From NCBI GenBank assembly GCA_022509165.1, contig JAFLTT010000008.1, forward strand, positions 62,001 to 126,000: a stretch of 64,000 bases of DNA, in the 5' to 3' direction. A program made the translations under genes and the position numbers. Each line of letters opens with the position of its first letter. The first letter of the stretch is position 1. The stretch comes from Muribaculaceae bacterium (lineage in GTDB: Bacteria > Bacteroidota > Bacteroidia > Bacteroidales > Muribaculaceae). Below are positions 26,169 to 35,711 of the stretch, in pieces. The notes under the pieces are model-generated. The model made no database searches. It was not told where the DNA came from and worked only from the letters and a program-made list of their open reading frames with translations.

Positions 26169-28103
26169 ATGGATGTTTTCGGTTTTATCAGAATGAGGTC
26201 GGAAGTGCCCGAGGTCAGGATCGCTGACCCAGATTTTAATTCAGCACAGATCATCAATGCAGTGGCTAAAGCCCATGATGATAATGTGCACTGTATGGTA
26301 TTTCCGGAACTTTCCATTTCAGCATATACTTGTGCCGATCTTTTTCAGCAACATCTGCTTTTAAGGAAAGTGGAAGAAGTAGCTTCTCAAATTGCTAAGG
26401 CTACTGAAAATTTTGATGTTGCTTTTGCGGTGGGTGCACCTGTAATGGCTTTCGGCAAAAGATATAATTGTGCTTTGATGTTTTATCGTGGCCATATTCA
26501 TGGCATAGTGCCCAAGTCATATCTACCCAATTATGGTGAATTCTATGAGAAGAGATGGTTTGATTCCGGTAAGAACATTACAGAAGCAGAAATTAATTTT
26601 GCAGGGCAATCTATTCCTTTTGGCACAGATATCATTTTCAATCTTAGAGGCGTAAAGATCGGCATTGAAATTTGTGAAGACCTTTGGGTCCCAAATCCTC
26701 CCAGCGCTTCCTTGGCCATGGCAGGAGCCGAGATCATTCTTAACCTGTCTGCCTCCGATGATCTGATCGGGAAACATGACTACCTCGTTTCGCTCATTTC
26801 TCAGCAATCGGCAAGATGTAGATGTATATATGCTTATTCATCGGCCGGATGGGGTGAATCTTCCACTGATCTGGTATTTACAGGGAAAGCAATAATTGCT
26901 GATGATGGCAATGCCACCGGTACGGGTAATGATTTCATAGCGGGTCCCTTCTCCCACACAAGAGATGTAGACATTCAGAAACTTAAGTTAGATCGTTCAA
27001 AATTCAGCACTTTCATAGAAGATGAGTCCATTTCAAAAAGATATCGTCTTATATCTTTAGAAACTGACCATTTTATGACTGAAGTTCCCTCTGAATATCT
27101 AATGTATGTGAATCCAAAGCCTTTTGTACCCTCCGACCCTCTCACCCTTTCAAAAAGATGTGAGGAAATAGTCAATATCCAGTCATATGGACTAATGAAA
27201 CGTCTGGATGCAATCGGATGTCATACAGCACTGGTGGGGATTTCAGGAGGTCTGGATTCTACTTTGGCACTTCTTGTGACGGTGGAAGCGTTCAAAAGGT
27301 TAAAACTTCCTCTCGATGGTATAATTGCTGTAACAATGCCGGGATTCGCAACGAGTTCCCGAACAAAAAACAATGCATGGAAGCTGATGGAACTCCTCGG
27401 AGTTACCCCCATGGAAATATCTATCAAAAATGCTGTCGAGGTACATTTCAAGGACATTGGCCAGGATCCGTCAACATTCGACGCTACTTATGAAAATTCA
27501 CAAGCCCGCGAGAGAACACAATTGCTGATGGACCTCGCAAATAAAAAAGGAGGCATTGTGATTGGCACCGGCGACATGTCTGAACTGGCTTTAGGATGGT
27601 GTACATATAATGGCGATCAGATGTCAATGTATGGAGTAAATGCTTCAGTACCTAAAACTTTGGTAAGACACCTTGTGGAATGGTTTGCTTCTAAATCTGA
27701 CCAGGAAATCTCTTCAACTTTGCTTGATATTTGTGACACTCCTATAAGTCCCGAACTCGTTCCCTCCTCGAATGACGACATAGCACAGAAGACAGAAGAC
27801 CTGGTAGGTCCTTATGAGCTGCATGATTTCTTTTTATTTCACTTCCTTCGAAATTCTTTCGAACCAAAAAAGATCTTCACTTTGGCCCGAATTGCCTTCA
27901 AAGGGAAATACTCTGACGCTACAATCCTTAAATGGCTTAAAGTATTTTACCGTAGATTTTTCTCTCAGCAATTCAAGCGCTCTTGTATGCCCGACGGTCC
28001 AAAAGTAGGCAGTGTGAACCTTTCGCCTCGAGGAGACTGGAGAATGCCTTCCGATGCAGTAAGTGAAATGTGGTTAAAGCAGCTCGACGACATTATATTA
28101 TAA
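26169..28103 (+). CDS. nadE: Glutamine-dependent NAD+ synthetase
   Basis: Amidates nicotinic acid adenine dinucleotide to NAD+ using glutamine and ATP. The 644-residue chain has an N-terminal nitrilase-type glutaminase with the triad E47 (FPELS), K116 (VPKSYLPNYGEF) and C169 (GIEICEDLW), and a C-terminal synthetase with the ATP-pyrophosphatase loop SGGLDS (359-364) and GTGDMSELALGW. Two-domain NadE proteins obtain ammonia internally through a tunnel. The downstream tsaC starts three bases after the stop, indicating one transcript. Confidence 0.97.
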   Translation: MDVFGFIRMRSEVPEVRIADPDFNSAQIINAVAKAHDDNVHCMVFPELSISAYTCADLFQQHLLLRKVEEVASQIAKATENFDVAFAVGAPVMAFGKRYNCALMFYRGHIHGIVPKSYLPNYGEFYEKRWFDSGKNITEAEINFAGQSIPFGTDIIFNLRGVKIGIEICEDLWVPNPPSASLAMAGAEIILNLSASDDLIGKHDYLVSLISQQSARCRCIYAYSSAGWGESSTDLVFTGKAIIADDGNATGTGNDFIAGPFSHTRDVDIQKLKLDRSKFSTFIEDESISKRYRLISLETDHFMTEVPSEYLMYVNPKPFVPSDPLTLSKRCEEIVNIQSYGLMKRLDAIGCHTALVGISGGLDSTLALLVTVEAFKRLKLPLDGIIAVTMPGFATSSRTKNNAWKLMELLGVTPMEISIKNAVEVHFKDIGQDPSTFDATYENSQARERTQLLMDLANKKGGIVIGTGDMSELALGWCTYNGDQMSMYGVNASVPKTLVRHLVEWFASKSDQEISSTLLDICDTPISPELVPSSNDDIAQKTEDLVGPYELHDFFLFHFLRNSFEPKKIFTLARIAFKGKYSDATILKWLKVFYRRFFSQQFKRSCMPDGPKVGSVNLSPRGDWRMPSDAVSEMWLKQLDDIIL

Positions 28104-28105
28104 TT

Positions 28106-28687
28106 ATGCCTACAAATCCTGCAGACATATCAACCGACATTAAAGAAGCTTTGGAATGCCTTGAAAAAGGAGGCATAATTCTCTATCCTACCGACACTAT
28201 CTGGGGTATCGGTTGTGATGCACGCAATAGCAAAGCTGTGGAAAGAATTTATAAATTAAAACAGCGTGCAGACAATAAATCTATGTTGGTTCTCGTGAAT
28301 AATGAGAGGGCTCTTGAAAATATTGTGCCTGAAATTCCCGACATAGCCTGGCAACTTCTTGAGGCGGCCGTAAATCCACTTACTGTGATTTATGATAATG
28401 CTGTGGGAGTGGCTAAGGAACTTTTGGGAGAAGACGGTTCTCTTGGAATAAGAATCACCCATGAGAGGTTCTCTAATGAATTATGCAAAAGACTTAGGGC
28501 GCCTTTAGTTTCAACCTCTGCAAACATAAGCGGGTGTCCATCTCCGGCATCTTTCAAGGAAATAGCTCCTGAAATTTTGAATGGTGTGGATTATGTTGTG
28601 AAATTTGGCCAAAATGATGTTTCTCAAAAAAAACCAAGCAATATAATAAAACTTGGGGCCGGGGGACAGATTAAAATCATTAGATAA
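28106..28687 (+). CDS. tsaC: L-threonylcarbamoyladenylate synthase (TsaC/Sua5 type)
   Basis: Makes threonylcarbamoyl-AMP from threonine, bicarbonate and ATP for the t6A modification of ANN-decoding tRNAs. The 193-residue protein has GGIILYPTDTIWGIGCDA, the K-x-R motif in KLKQRADNKSM, ITHERF and the S-x-N motif STSANISG, the residues missing in the paralogue at 6880. It lacks the C-terminal Sua5 domain. The ATG at 28106 is chosen because it follows the nadE stop by two bases and gives the family N-terminus; an upstream in-frame ATG lies inside nadE. Confidence 0.92.
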   Translation: MPTNPADISTDIKEALECLEKGGIILYPTDTIWGIGCDARNSKAVERIYKLKQRADNKSMLVLVNNERALENIVPEIPDIAWQLLEAAVNPLTVIYDNAVGVAKELLGEDGSLGIRITHERFSNELCKRLRAPLVSTSANISGCPSPASFKEIAPEILNGVDYVVKFGQNDVSQKKPSNIIKLGAGGQIKIIR

Positions 28688-28701
28688 GGGCCTTAATATT
28701 A

Positions 28702-29280
28702 ATGATAGTGTTAAAACGAACTTTCGACATATTGTTTTCCGGTTTCCTCCTCATGGGATTGTCCCCTCTTCTTGTGGCTATCGCATTATCTATTAAACTG
28801 ACGTCAAAGGGTAATGTAATTTTCACACAGGAGAGAATTGGCAAAGACAAGAAGCCTTTCCACATGTACAAATTCAGGACAATGGTGGAAGGTGCAGAGG
28901 AATCTGGACCACAGCTTGCAATACCTGATGACCCTCGAGTAACCAAAACAGGAAAGATCTTACGCAGATATCATTTAGATGAGCTTACACAATTCTGGAA
29001 TGTTTTAAAGGGAGACATGTCGGTTGTGGGTCCCAGACCTGAAAGAGAGGTTTATATAAAGGAAATTTTAAAAAAATCATCGGAATATGCCCGGTTATCG
29101 GAAGTGAAACCGGGTATCACATCTTTAGGCATGGTAAAATATGGATATGCATCCGATGTAGATCAGATGGTGGAACGTTCAAAATATGACCTTTACTATC
29201 TCGATAACAAAAGTGCCAGCCTGGAAATGAAAATTATAGCCGACACTATCCTCACAATTTTCAAAGGGAAGGGATTATAA
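28702..29280 (+). CDS. Bacterial sugar transferase (PglC-like monotopic phosphoglycosyl transferase)
   Basis: Transfers a sugar-1-phosphate from a UDP-sugar to undecaprenyl phosphate, the first step of a surface glycan. The 192-residue protein is the minimal form: one N-terminal membrane helix (about 7-30), then FTQERIGKDKKPFHMYKFRTM with the catalytic Glu region, LRRYHLDELTQFWNVLKGDM and SVVGPRPERE. No large polysaccharide locus surrounds it, so it may initiate a single conserved glycan, such as the O-glycan of Bacteroidetes proteins. It sits 15 bases after tsaC and 8 bases before the ClC gene. Confidence 0.9.
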   Translation: MIVLKRTFDILFSGFLLMGLSPLLVAIALSIKLTSKGNVIFTQERIGKDKKPFHMYKFRTMVEGAEESGPQLAIPDDPRVTKTGKILRRYHLDELTQFWNVLKGDMSVVGPRPEREVYIKEILKKSSEYARLSEVKPGITSLGMVKYGYASDVDQMVERSKYDLYYLDNKSASLEMKIIADTILTIFKGKGL

Positions 29281-29287
29281 TTCACCA

Positions 29288-31087
29288 ATGGCTTATCAGG
29301 AAAGACATAACTGGTTTTCTGAAGGCTGGGTGAATGTAGTGGCCTGGCGTGAACGCCATATCGGGGAACGCTCTTTTGTGGTGATATTATCTCTTGTGGT
29401 GGGTATTATATGTGGCTTTGCGGCTCAGCTCCTTAAATTTCTTATCCATGTTATCGCCCACGCACTTACAGCCCATTTCAGTGCCACAACCGTCAACTGG
29501 CTCAACCTGGTATATCCCGTTGTAGGTATCTTTATTGTTACGATTTTCTTGAGATATGTGGTGAAAGATAATATCTCACATGGTGTCACCAAGGTATTAT
29601 ACGCAATTTCACGACGCAAGTCCCGCCTCAAGAAGAAAAATATGTACTCCTCTCTTATTGCCTCTTCTATAACCATTGGTTTCGGAGGGTCGGTAGGAGC
29701 CGAAGGCCCTATTGTATTTACCGGAGCAGCAATAGGTTCAAATATTGGCAAAGCCTTCCGCATGTCGCCAAGAATCCTTATGCTTCTTGTGGGTTGTGGA
29801 GCGGCTGCAGGTATAGCCGGAATATTCCGGGCTCCTATTGCCGGAATGCTTTTCACCCTCGAAGTGCTGATGATCGACCTAACGGGAGCCACAGTGATGC
29901 CACTGCTTATTTCAAGTATTACCGGCGCCACAGTGGCCTATGTATTGGAAGGATACAATGCAGAATTTTTCTTTACTCAAAGCGAACCGTTCAATCTTCG
30001 TAATATTCCTTATACAGTTTTCCTGGGTATTTTCTGTGGTCTCATCTCCCTTTACTTCACAAAAGTGATGTTTATGATGGAGACCATGTTTCATAAACTT
30101 AAAAACCGCGCCCTTAAAATATGTATCGGAGGTATTATTATGGCCGGTTTGATTTTCATCATTCCTCCTCTTTATGGAGAGGGTTATGATGCTATCAATC
30201 AACTTCTGGAGGGTGATTATTCTAAAATTGTAGACGGAACTTTCTTCTATTTTGACCGAGATAATGTATGGCTCATCTTCGGATTCATTGCGGCTATTAT
30301 CTTTATGAAGGCTTTCGCCACAAGTGCCACTAATGGAGCCGGAGGAGTGGGAGGTACTTTCGCACCTTCACTTTTTGTGGGTGCGATGTGTGGATTTCTA
30401 TTTGCTTTCTTTTTCAACATCGTATTAGACGGAGCAGGCATATCTAACAAAAATTTCACACTTTTAGGTATGGCAGGAGTGATGAGCGGGGTAATGCATG
30501 CGCCCCTTATGGCCATATTCCTTACCGCTGAAATGACAGGAGGCTATGATCTTTTCCTTCCTTTGCTTATTGTATCCACACTCTCTTATATGACCATAAA
30601 GGTGTTTTTACCCTATAGTATTTATACTATGCGTCTGGCTAAAGAAGGTGACCTTCTTACTCATGAAAAAGACAAAGCCGTGCTTACTATCATGAAGGTG
30701 GAAAACGTAATAGAAAAAGATTTTAAACCTGTTCATCCCGATATGACTTTGAAACAGGTGGTGGATATAATCGCTACTTCCAACCGTAATCTTTTCCCGG
30801 TAGTGGATGATGACAACAATCTAATGGGAGTGGTGCTTCTTGATGATATTAGAAATATTATGTTCCGTACCGACCTTTATAAAAAGATGCATGTTTCAAG
30901 ATTCATGTCTTCGGCTCCGGCTCGTATCGAAATGGATTTACCAATGGAAGAGGTGATGCGGATTTTCGATAAGACACATGCTTGGAATCTCCCGGTAGTG
31001 AACCATGGGAAATACGTAGGGTTTGTTTCTAAATCAAAGATTTTCAATTCATATAGAAGAGTGCTCAAGCATTATTGTGATGATTGA
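29288..31087 (+). CDS. ClC-family chloride channel or antiporter with CBS pair
   Basis: A 599-residue membrane protein. The ClC core (about residues 25-440) has GSVGAEGPIVFTG, in which E139 corresponds to the gating glutamate, GCGAAAGIAGIFRAPI and GAGGVGGTFAPSLFVG. A pair of CBS domains follows (about 470-590, e.g. NRNLFPVVDDDNNLMGVVLLDD), likely binding adenosine nucleotides. The gating glutamate is kept; whether it is a channel or a H+/Cl- exchanger is not settled by sequence. It sits in the run nadE-tsaC-sugar transferase-ClC-fmt. Confidence 0.93.
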   Translation: MAYQERHNWFSEGWVNVVAWRERHIGERSFVVILSLVVGIICGFAAQLLKFLIHVIAHALTAHFSATTVNWLNLVYPVVGIFIVTIFLRYVVKDNISHGVTKVLYAISRRKSRLKKKNMYSSLIASSITIGFGGSVGAEGPIVFTGAAIGSNIGKAFRMSPRILMLLVGCGAAAGIAGIFRAPIAGMLFTLEVLMIDLTGATVMPLLISSITGATVAYVLEGYNAEFFFTQSEPFNLRNIPYTVFLGIFCGLISLYFTKVMFMMETMFHKLKNRALKICIGGIIMAGLIFIIPPLYGEGYDAINQLLEGDYSKIVDGTFFYFDRDNVWLIFGFIAAIIFMKAFATSATNGAGGVGGTFAPSLFVGAMCGFLFAFFFNIVLDGAGISNKNFTLLGMAGVMSGVMHAPLMAIFLTAEMTGGYDLFLPLLIVSTLSYMTIKVFLPYSIYTMRLAKEGDLLTHEKDKAVLTIMKVENVIEKDFKPVHPDMTLKQVVDIIATSNRNLFPVVDDDNNLMGVVLLDDIRNIMFRTDLYKKMHVSRFMSSAPARIEMDLPMEEVMRIFDKTHAWNLPVVNHGKYVGFVSKSKIFNSYRRVLKHYCDD

Positions 31088-31108
31088 TCTTATTAAAGGT
31101 GTGGTAAT

Positions 31109-32062
31109 ATGGCAGAAAAAAAATTAAGGATAGTATTTTTTGGCACTCCCGAATTCGCAGTTGAAAGCCTCAATGCTCTGATAGAGAATGGATATGATAT
31201 CACTGCTGTAGTCACGATACCTGATAAGTTAGCCGGACGCGGCCACAAATTAATTCAGAGTGATGTCAAGAAGTATGCTATTTCAAAAGGATTGAGAATC
31301 TTACAACCTGAAAAATTAAAGGCTCCGGAATTTTTAAATACCCTGAAGGAAATAAATGCAGACCTTTTTATAGTAATTGCATTTAGAATGTTGCCGGAAG
31401 TAGTATGGTCTATGCCTCCACTTGGTACCTTTAATCTTCATGCCTCCTTGTTGCCAAAATATCGTGGTGCAGCACCTATAAATTGGGCTGTAATAAATGG
31501 TGACACTTATACCGGTGTAACTACTTTTTTTCTCAAACATGAAATCGATACCGGTGATATAATAAAACAGGAAAAAATTGAAATTCTTCCGGCAGATAAT
31601 GTGGGAGATGTACACGATAAACTTATGCATCTCGGAGCTCAAATAGTAATAGAAACTGTTAAAGATATAGAAAACGGTAATCTCTCTCCTATTCCACAAT
31701 CTGAAGAGGAATGTACTCAAGCACCCAAAATTTTTAAAGACACTTGCAGGATACATTGGGATAAGAATTCTAAAGAGATTCATAATCTGATAAGGGGACT
31801 TTCTCCTTATCCCGGTGCTTTTACTACAATGATAGATACAAAAAATCCGGAGGAACCTATAGATGTGAAGATTTTTGAATCTCAAATAGTATCAGAACCT
31901 GTAACTCCTAAAAACCCCGGAGAACTTATTATATTGAAAAACAGGCTCCTTGTATCTACCGGCGACTCTCTTCTTGAAATACTCTCTCTCCAACCTGCAG
32001 GAAAGAAAAGGATGGAAGCAGCTGCTTTCCTTAGAGGTTATCAGCCCATAAAATTTATCTGA
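31109..32062 (+). CDS. fmt: Methionyl-tRNA formyltransferase
   Basis: Formylates initiator Met-tRNA with 10-formyltetrahydrofolate. The 317-residue protein has FFGTPEFAVESL at the N-terminus, the catalytic block FNLHASLLPKYRGAAPINWA and GDTYTGVTTFFLKHEIDTGD, then the C-terminal OB-like tRNA-binding domain with IRGLSPYPGAF. All expected motifs are present. It is 21 bases after the ClC gene and 6 before menD, so fmt is in the same run as the menaquinone genes. Confidence 0.96.
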   Translation: MAEKKLRIVFFGTPEFAVESLNALIENGYDITAVVTIPDKLAGRGHKLIQSDVKKYAISKGLRILQPEKLKAPEFLNTLKEINADLFIVIAFRMLPEVVWSMPPLGTFNLHASLLPKYRGAAPINWAVINGDTYTGVTTFFLKHEIDTGDIIKQEKIEILPADNVGDVHDKLMHLGAQIVIETVKDIENGNLSPIPQSEEECTQAPKIFKDTCRIHWDKNSKEIHNLIRGLSPYPGAFTTMIDTKNPEEPIDVKIFESQIVSEPVTPKNPGELIILKNRLLVSTGDSLLEILSLQPAGKKRMEAAAFLRGYQPIKFI

Positions 32063-32068
32063 TCCTTT

Positions 32069-33766
32069 ATGGAAGATACAGCAAAAAAATTCAGTTCAAT
32101 TCTGTTTGATGTGCTTCAGGAAAAGGGAGTGAAGCATGTGGTATGTTCGCCCGGTTCTCGCAATGTACCTCTGCTTATTGCAGCAGCCTCCCGACCGGAG
32201 TTGAAGAAACATTTCGTAGTAGATGAACGTTCGGCTGCTTTTTTAGCTTTGGGAATTTCTTTAGTTAGCCGACAACCCGTTGCAATTTTATGTACTTCCG
32301 GTACTGCACTCCTTAATTATGCTCCCGCCATAGCTGAAGCCTATTACCAGGCAATTCCTCTGTTGGTAATATCTGCCGACCGTCCTGTGCAATGGATAGA
32401 TCAAGATGATTCCCAGACTCTAAGACAAGACGGAGCATTAAATAATTATGTAAAGAAAAGTTATTCATTGCCGGCTGACGGAGAAGAAAATCCACAACTT
32501 CAGTGGTATGTCAACCGACTTGCCAATGATGCTGTGATTACGGCTACTTCAGGCAGAATGGGTCCCGTGCATATAAATGTGCATCTCGATGAACCACTTG
32601 GAAAGAAAACAGAAAAAAATACTTCCCATCAAAGGATCATTCACACACTTGAAGCAGATGCGCTGGCTAATAAGGAAGTATTCCGACAACTTGCCGATTC
32701 AATTAAAAATAAAAGGATACTATTGGTATGTGGTTTTTCCCAACCTGATTCAAGATTGCAGAAAGCCATTGCGGATTTCTCAACTTTTCCCAATGTGGTC
32801 TGCATGGCGGAAACCATATCAAATCTACATCTTAACCTAAAGGATTTCAATATAGATTCAGTAATCACAGCATATGATGAGGAGGTTCTTGACAGTTATC
32901 GGCCTGATGTGGTAATATCTATTGGAGGAGCACTTGTATCACGGAAACTAAAAGAATTCTTACGCCGTAATTCCCAAGATTGCATTCATTGGTCGGTAGG
33001 ATTTTCTCACACTACCTCCGATCCTTTTATGTCTCTTTCTTTAAAAATTGAAACCGAACCTGCAAGATTTTTTAAGAATCTCAACAATGCTTTAAAGAAA
33101 TATAGGGCATCTTCTCAAATGCCGGATTACAGGAAAGAATGGCTTCATCTTAGACAAAGGGCCTCAGAAGTAAAAAACCGTTTTATAGATTCGGCACCTT
33201 GGAGTGAATTAAAAGCTTTTGATTTTATCCTCAGAAACCTTCCCCGAGATTATAACCTCTTTCTTTCAAACGGCACTGCAATAAGATATGCTCAAATTAT
33301 AGAATATGATTTGCCTCATGCCTCTTATTGCAACAGAGGGGTTTCCGGTATCGACGGAAGTATTTCTACCGCTATTGGCGGAGCATTGGCTTACAAAGGG
33401 AGAAGCATTATAATAACCGGAGACCTTTCCATGGCTTATGATATTTCCTCCTTGAGTCTTCGTGACGTTCCTGACGATTTTAAAATAATTGTTATAGATA
33501 ACCAGGGAGGTGGTATCTTCAGATTCATTCCTTCAACTTCTACTTTGAAAGAATGTGAGGAATATCTTTGTCAGCCCCCTCTACTTCCTCTTAGAAATCT
33601 TGCTGAGGGTTATGGATGGGCGTATATGGAATGTGACAATTTAGGTACCTTAGATAAAATTTACCCTTCTTTTTTATCCTTGAAAGAAAAGGCAATTCTG
33701 AATATTTCTTGTAATGGTGAGTTGAGTGCCTCCATTTTGAAACAATATATGGATATTAAGATATGA
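32069..33766 (+). CDS. menD: SEPHCHC synthase MenD
   Basis: Thiamine diphosphate enzyme that adds succinic semialdehyde (from 2-oxoglutarate) to isochorismate in menaquinone synthesis. The 565-residue protein has the N-terminal PYR domain with CSPGSRNVPLLIAAASRP, VVDERSAAFLALGIS and AILCTSGTALLNYAPAIAEA, and the C-terminal ThDP domain with NRGVSGIDGSISTAIGGALA, GDLSMAYD and DNQGGGIF. Starts the menD-B-C-E series. A 14-bp tandem duplication lies over its stop codon. Confidence 0.96.
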   Translation: MEDTAKKFSSILFDVLQEKGVKHVVCSPGSRNVPLLIAAASRPELKKHFVVDERSAAFLALGISLVSRQPVAILCTSGTALLNYAPAIAEAYYQAIPLLVISADRPVQWIDQDDSQTLRQDGALNNYVKKSYSLPADGEENPQLQWYVNRLANDAVITATSGRMGPVHINVHLDEPLGKKTEKNTSHQRIIHTLEADALANKEVFRQLADSIKNKRILLVCGFSQPDSRLQKAIADFSTFPNVVCMAETISNLHLNLKDFNIDSVITAYDEEVLDSYRPDVVISIGGALVSRKLKEFLRRNSQDCIHWSVGFSHTTSDPFMSLSLKIETEPARFFKNLNNALKKYRASSQMPDYRKEWLHLRQRASEVKNRFIDSAPWSELKAFDFILRNLPRDYNLFLSNGTAIRYAQIIEYDLPHASYCNRGVSGIDGSISTAIGGALAYKGRSIIITGDLSMAYDISSLSLRDVPDDFKIIVIDNQGGGIFRFIPSTSTLKECEEYLCQPPLLPLRNLAEGYGWAYMECDNLGTLDKIYPSFLSLKEKAILNISCNGELSASILKQYMDIKI

Positions 33767-33783
33767 ATATTAAGATATAAATT

Positions 33784-34599
33784 ATGAGAAACTGGAAGAC
33801 TATCAAGACATACACCGACATTCTATTTGAAGAATTTGACGGAATAGCTAAAATAACAATCAATCGTCCTAAGGTATATAATGCTTTTAGACCGCTAACC
33901 AATATGGAAATGCTTGATGCTTTCCGTATCTGCCGAGAACGACAAGACATAAGAGTAATTGTTTTAACCGGTGCTGGAGATAAGGCGTTCTGTAGCGGAG
34001 GTGACCAGAATGTAAAGGGGCATGGAGGTTATGTTGACGATGAAGGAGTACCAAGATTAAATGTACTTGATCTGCATAATGCCATCAGGTCTATTCCAAA
34101 ACCCGTTATTGCAATGGTGAACGGATATTCTATAGGTGGTGGAAATGTACTGAATGTGATCTGTGATCTGTCAATTGCTTCAGAAAATGCCATTTTCGGA
34201 CAGACCGGACCTAAAGTAGGCAGTTTTGATGCCGGATTCGGTTCATCCTACCTTGCAAGGTGTGTCGGGCAGAAAAAAGCCCGGGAAATATGGTTTCTTT
34301 GTAGACAATATTCTGCACAGGAGGCACTTGAAATGGGCATGATCAATAAGGTTGTGCCTCTTCATAGACTGGAAGATGAAGTGGTGGAATGGTGTGAGAT
34401 CATTAAGCAACGGTCTCCCCTCGCCATCCGTATGATAAAACGAGGCCTGAATGCAGAACTTGATGGCCAAAGAGGCCTTATGGAGTTTGCAGGTGATGCC
34501 ACACTTATGTATTACCTCATGGATGAGGCTCAGGAAGGTAAAAATGCCTTCTTGGAAAAAAGAGATCCTGACTTCGAACAGTTCCCCAAATTTCCTTGA
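33784..34599 (+). CDS. menB: 1,4-dihydroxy-2-naphthoyl-CoA synthase
   Basis: Cyclises o-succinylbenzoyl-CoA to the naphthoquinol ring. A 271-residue crotonase-fold protein with [12 protein letters not shown], the oxyanion-hole segment [29 protein letters not shown] and [20 protein letters not shown], the last being specific for MenB over other crotonases. Its position between menD and menC agrees. The gap to menD is 17 bases and to menC four. Confidence 0.97.
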   Translation: MRNWKTIKTYTDILFEEFDGIAKITINRPKVYNAFRPLTNMEMLDAFRICRERQDIRVIVLTGAGDKAFCSGGDQNVKGHGGYVDDEGVPRLNVLDLHNAIRSIPKPVIAMVNGYSIGGGNVLNVICDLSIASENAIFGQTGPKVGSFDAGFGSSYLARCVGQKKAREIWFLCRQYSAQEALEMGMINKVVPLHRLEDEVVEWCEIIKQRSPLAIRMIKRGLNAELDGQRGLMEFAGDATLMYYLMDEAQEGKNAFLEKRDPDFEQFPKFP

Positions 34600-34603
34600 T
34601 TAA

Positions 34604-35662
34604 ATGAGGCTCGAATTCGCTCCTTACAGACTTCTATTTAAGGAACCTTCAGGAACTTCCAGAGGGGTATTGACGGAGAAACCTACATTCCTGATTAGAG
34701 TGTATGATGAAAAGGATCCATCACACTTTGGTATCGGAGAGGCTGCAGTATTTCCCGGTCTTTCTCCCGAAGCCGATGGCAATTATGTATGGAAACTTAC
34801 TGAACTGCTGGCTAATGTAGCTATCGGGAAACCTACTGATTTATCTTATCATTCTTCTATACAGTTTGGTTTCGAACAGGCACTGCTCGACTTCTCAAAT
34901 GGCTGCCAAGGAATTTACTTCCCCTCGGAATTCACTTCCGGTAACCAATCTATTGAAATCAACGGTCTGATATGGATGGGAGATTTCCAAATAATGATGA
35001 GAAGGATAGAAGAAAAAATCCATCAGGGATTCAAATGCATTAAATTAAAAATTGGGGCAATAGACTGGGAAAGTGAATTGGATATGATACGTCATATTCG
35101 GCAATCTTATTCAGAAAACGAACTAATGATTAGAGTGGATGCAAATGGCGGATTCAGTTTCTCCGGAATAATGGAAAAACTATCCTCTCTTGCTTCTTTA
35201 GGTGTCCATAGCATAGAACAGCCGATAAAGGCCGGTCATCCTGACGAAATGGCATATCTTTGTGAAAACACTCCTATCCCTATTGCTCTTGATGAAGAAT
35301 TGATTGGCAAAAACTCTTTAGAAGAAAAGACTCACATTTTGGATTTTATAAAACCACAGTATATAATTCTTAAACCCGCTCTCTGTGGAGGATTTTCCGG
35401 AACCTCTGAATGGATTGAAGAAGCAGAGAAACGGGGAATCGGATGGTGGATCACCTCAGCACTTGAATCTAATGTAGGCTTGAATGCCATTGCTCAATAC
35501 ACTGCCTCAATACAAACCAAAGGACCTCAAGGGCTTGGTACAGGACACCTTTTCACAAATAATTTTGAGGTTCCTCTGGAATTGAAAAAAGATCGCCTTA
35601 TATTTGAACCTTCAATTCCATTCAATTATAAGCAATTTAATAATTTAAAATGGCATAAATAG
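34604..35662 (+). CDS. menC: o-Succinylbenzoate synthase
   Basis: Dehydrates SHCHC to o-succinylbenzoate. A 352-residue enolase-superfamily protein: the K-x-K pair in GFKCIKLKIGA, metal ligands in RVDANGG, EQPIK and ALDEEL, and a C-terminal catalytic Lys in ILKPALCGGFSG. The N-terminal capping domain carries PSGTSRGVL. Members of this superfamily can also act as dipeptide epimerases or N-acylamino acid racemases, but the operon position settles MenC. Confidence 0.93.
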   Translation: MRLEFAPYRLLFKEPSGTSRGVLTEKPTFLIRVYDEKDPSHFGIGEAAVFPGLSPEADGNYVWKLTELLANVAIGKPTDLSYHSSIQFGFEQALLDFSNGCQGIYFPSEFTSGNQSIEINGLIWMGDFQIMMRRIEEKIHQGFKCIKLKIGAIDWESELDMIRHIRQSYSENELMIRVDANGGFSFSGIMEKLSSLASLGVHSIEQPIKAGHPDEMAYLCENTPIPIALDEELIGKNSLEEKTHILDFIKPQYIILKPALCGGFSGTSEWIEEAEKRGIGWWITSALESNVGLNAIAQYTASIQTKGPQGLGTGHLFTNNFEVPLELKKDRLIFEPSIPFNYKQFNNLKWHK

Positions 35663-35711
35663 AATTTTGCCACTAAAGTTTTATGTTGGATAGGATGTAA
35701 ATTTTCAAGAA

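Noticed and set aside
29425-29931. Long antisense frame inside the ClC gene
   Set aside because: It is a shadow of the well-supported ClC reading frame and has no recognisable protein features.
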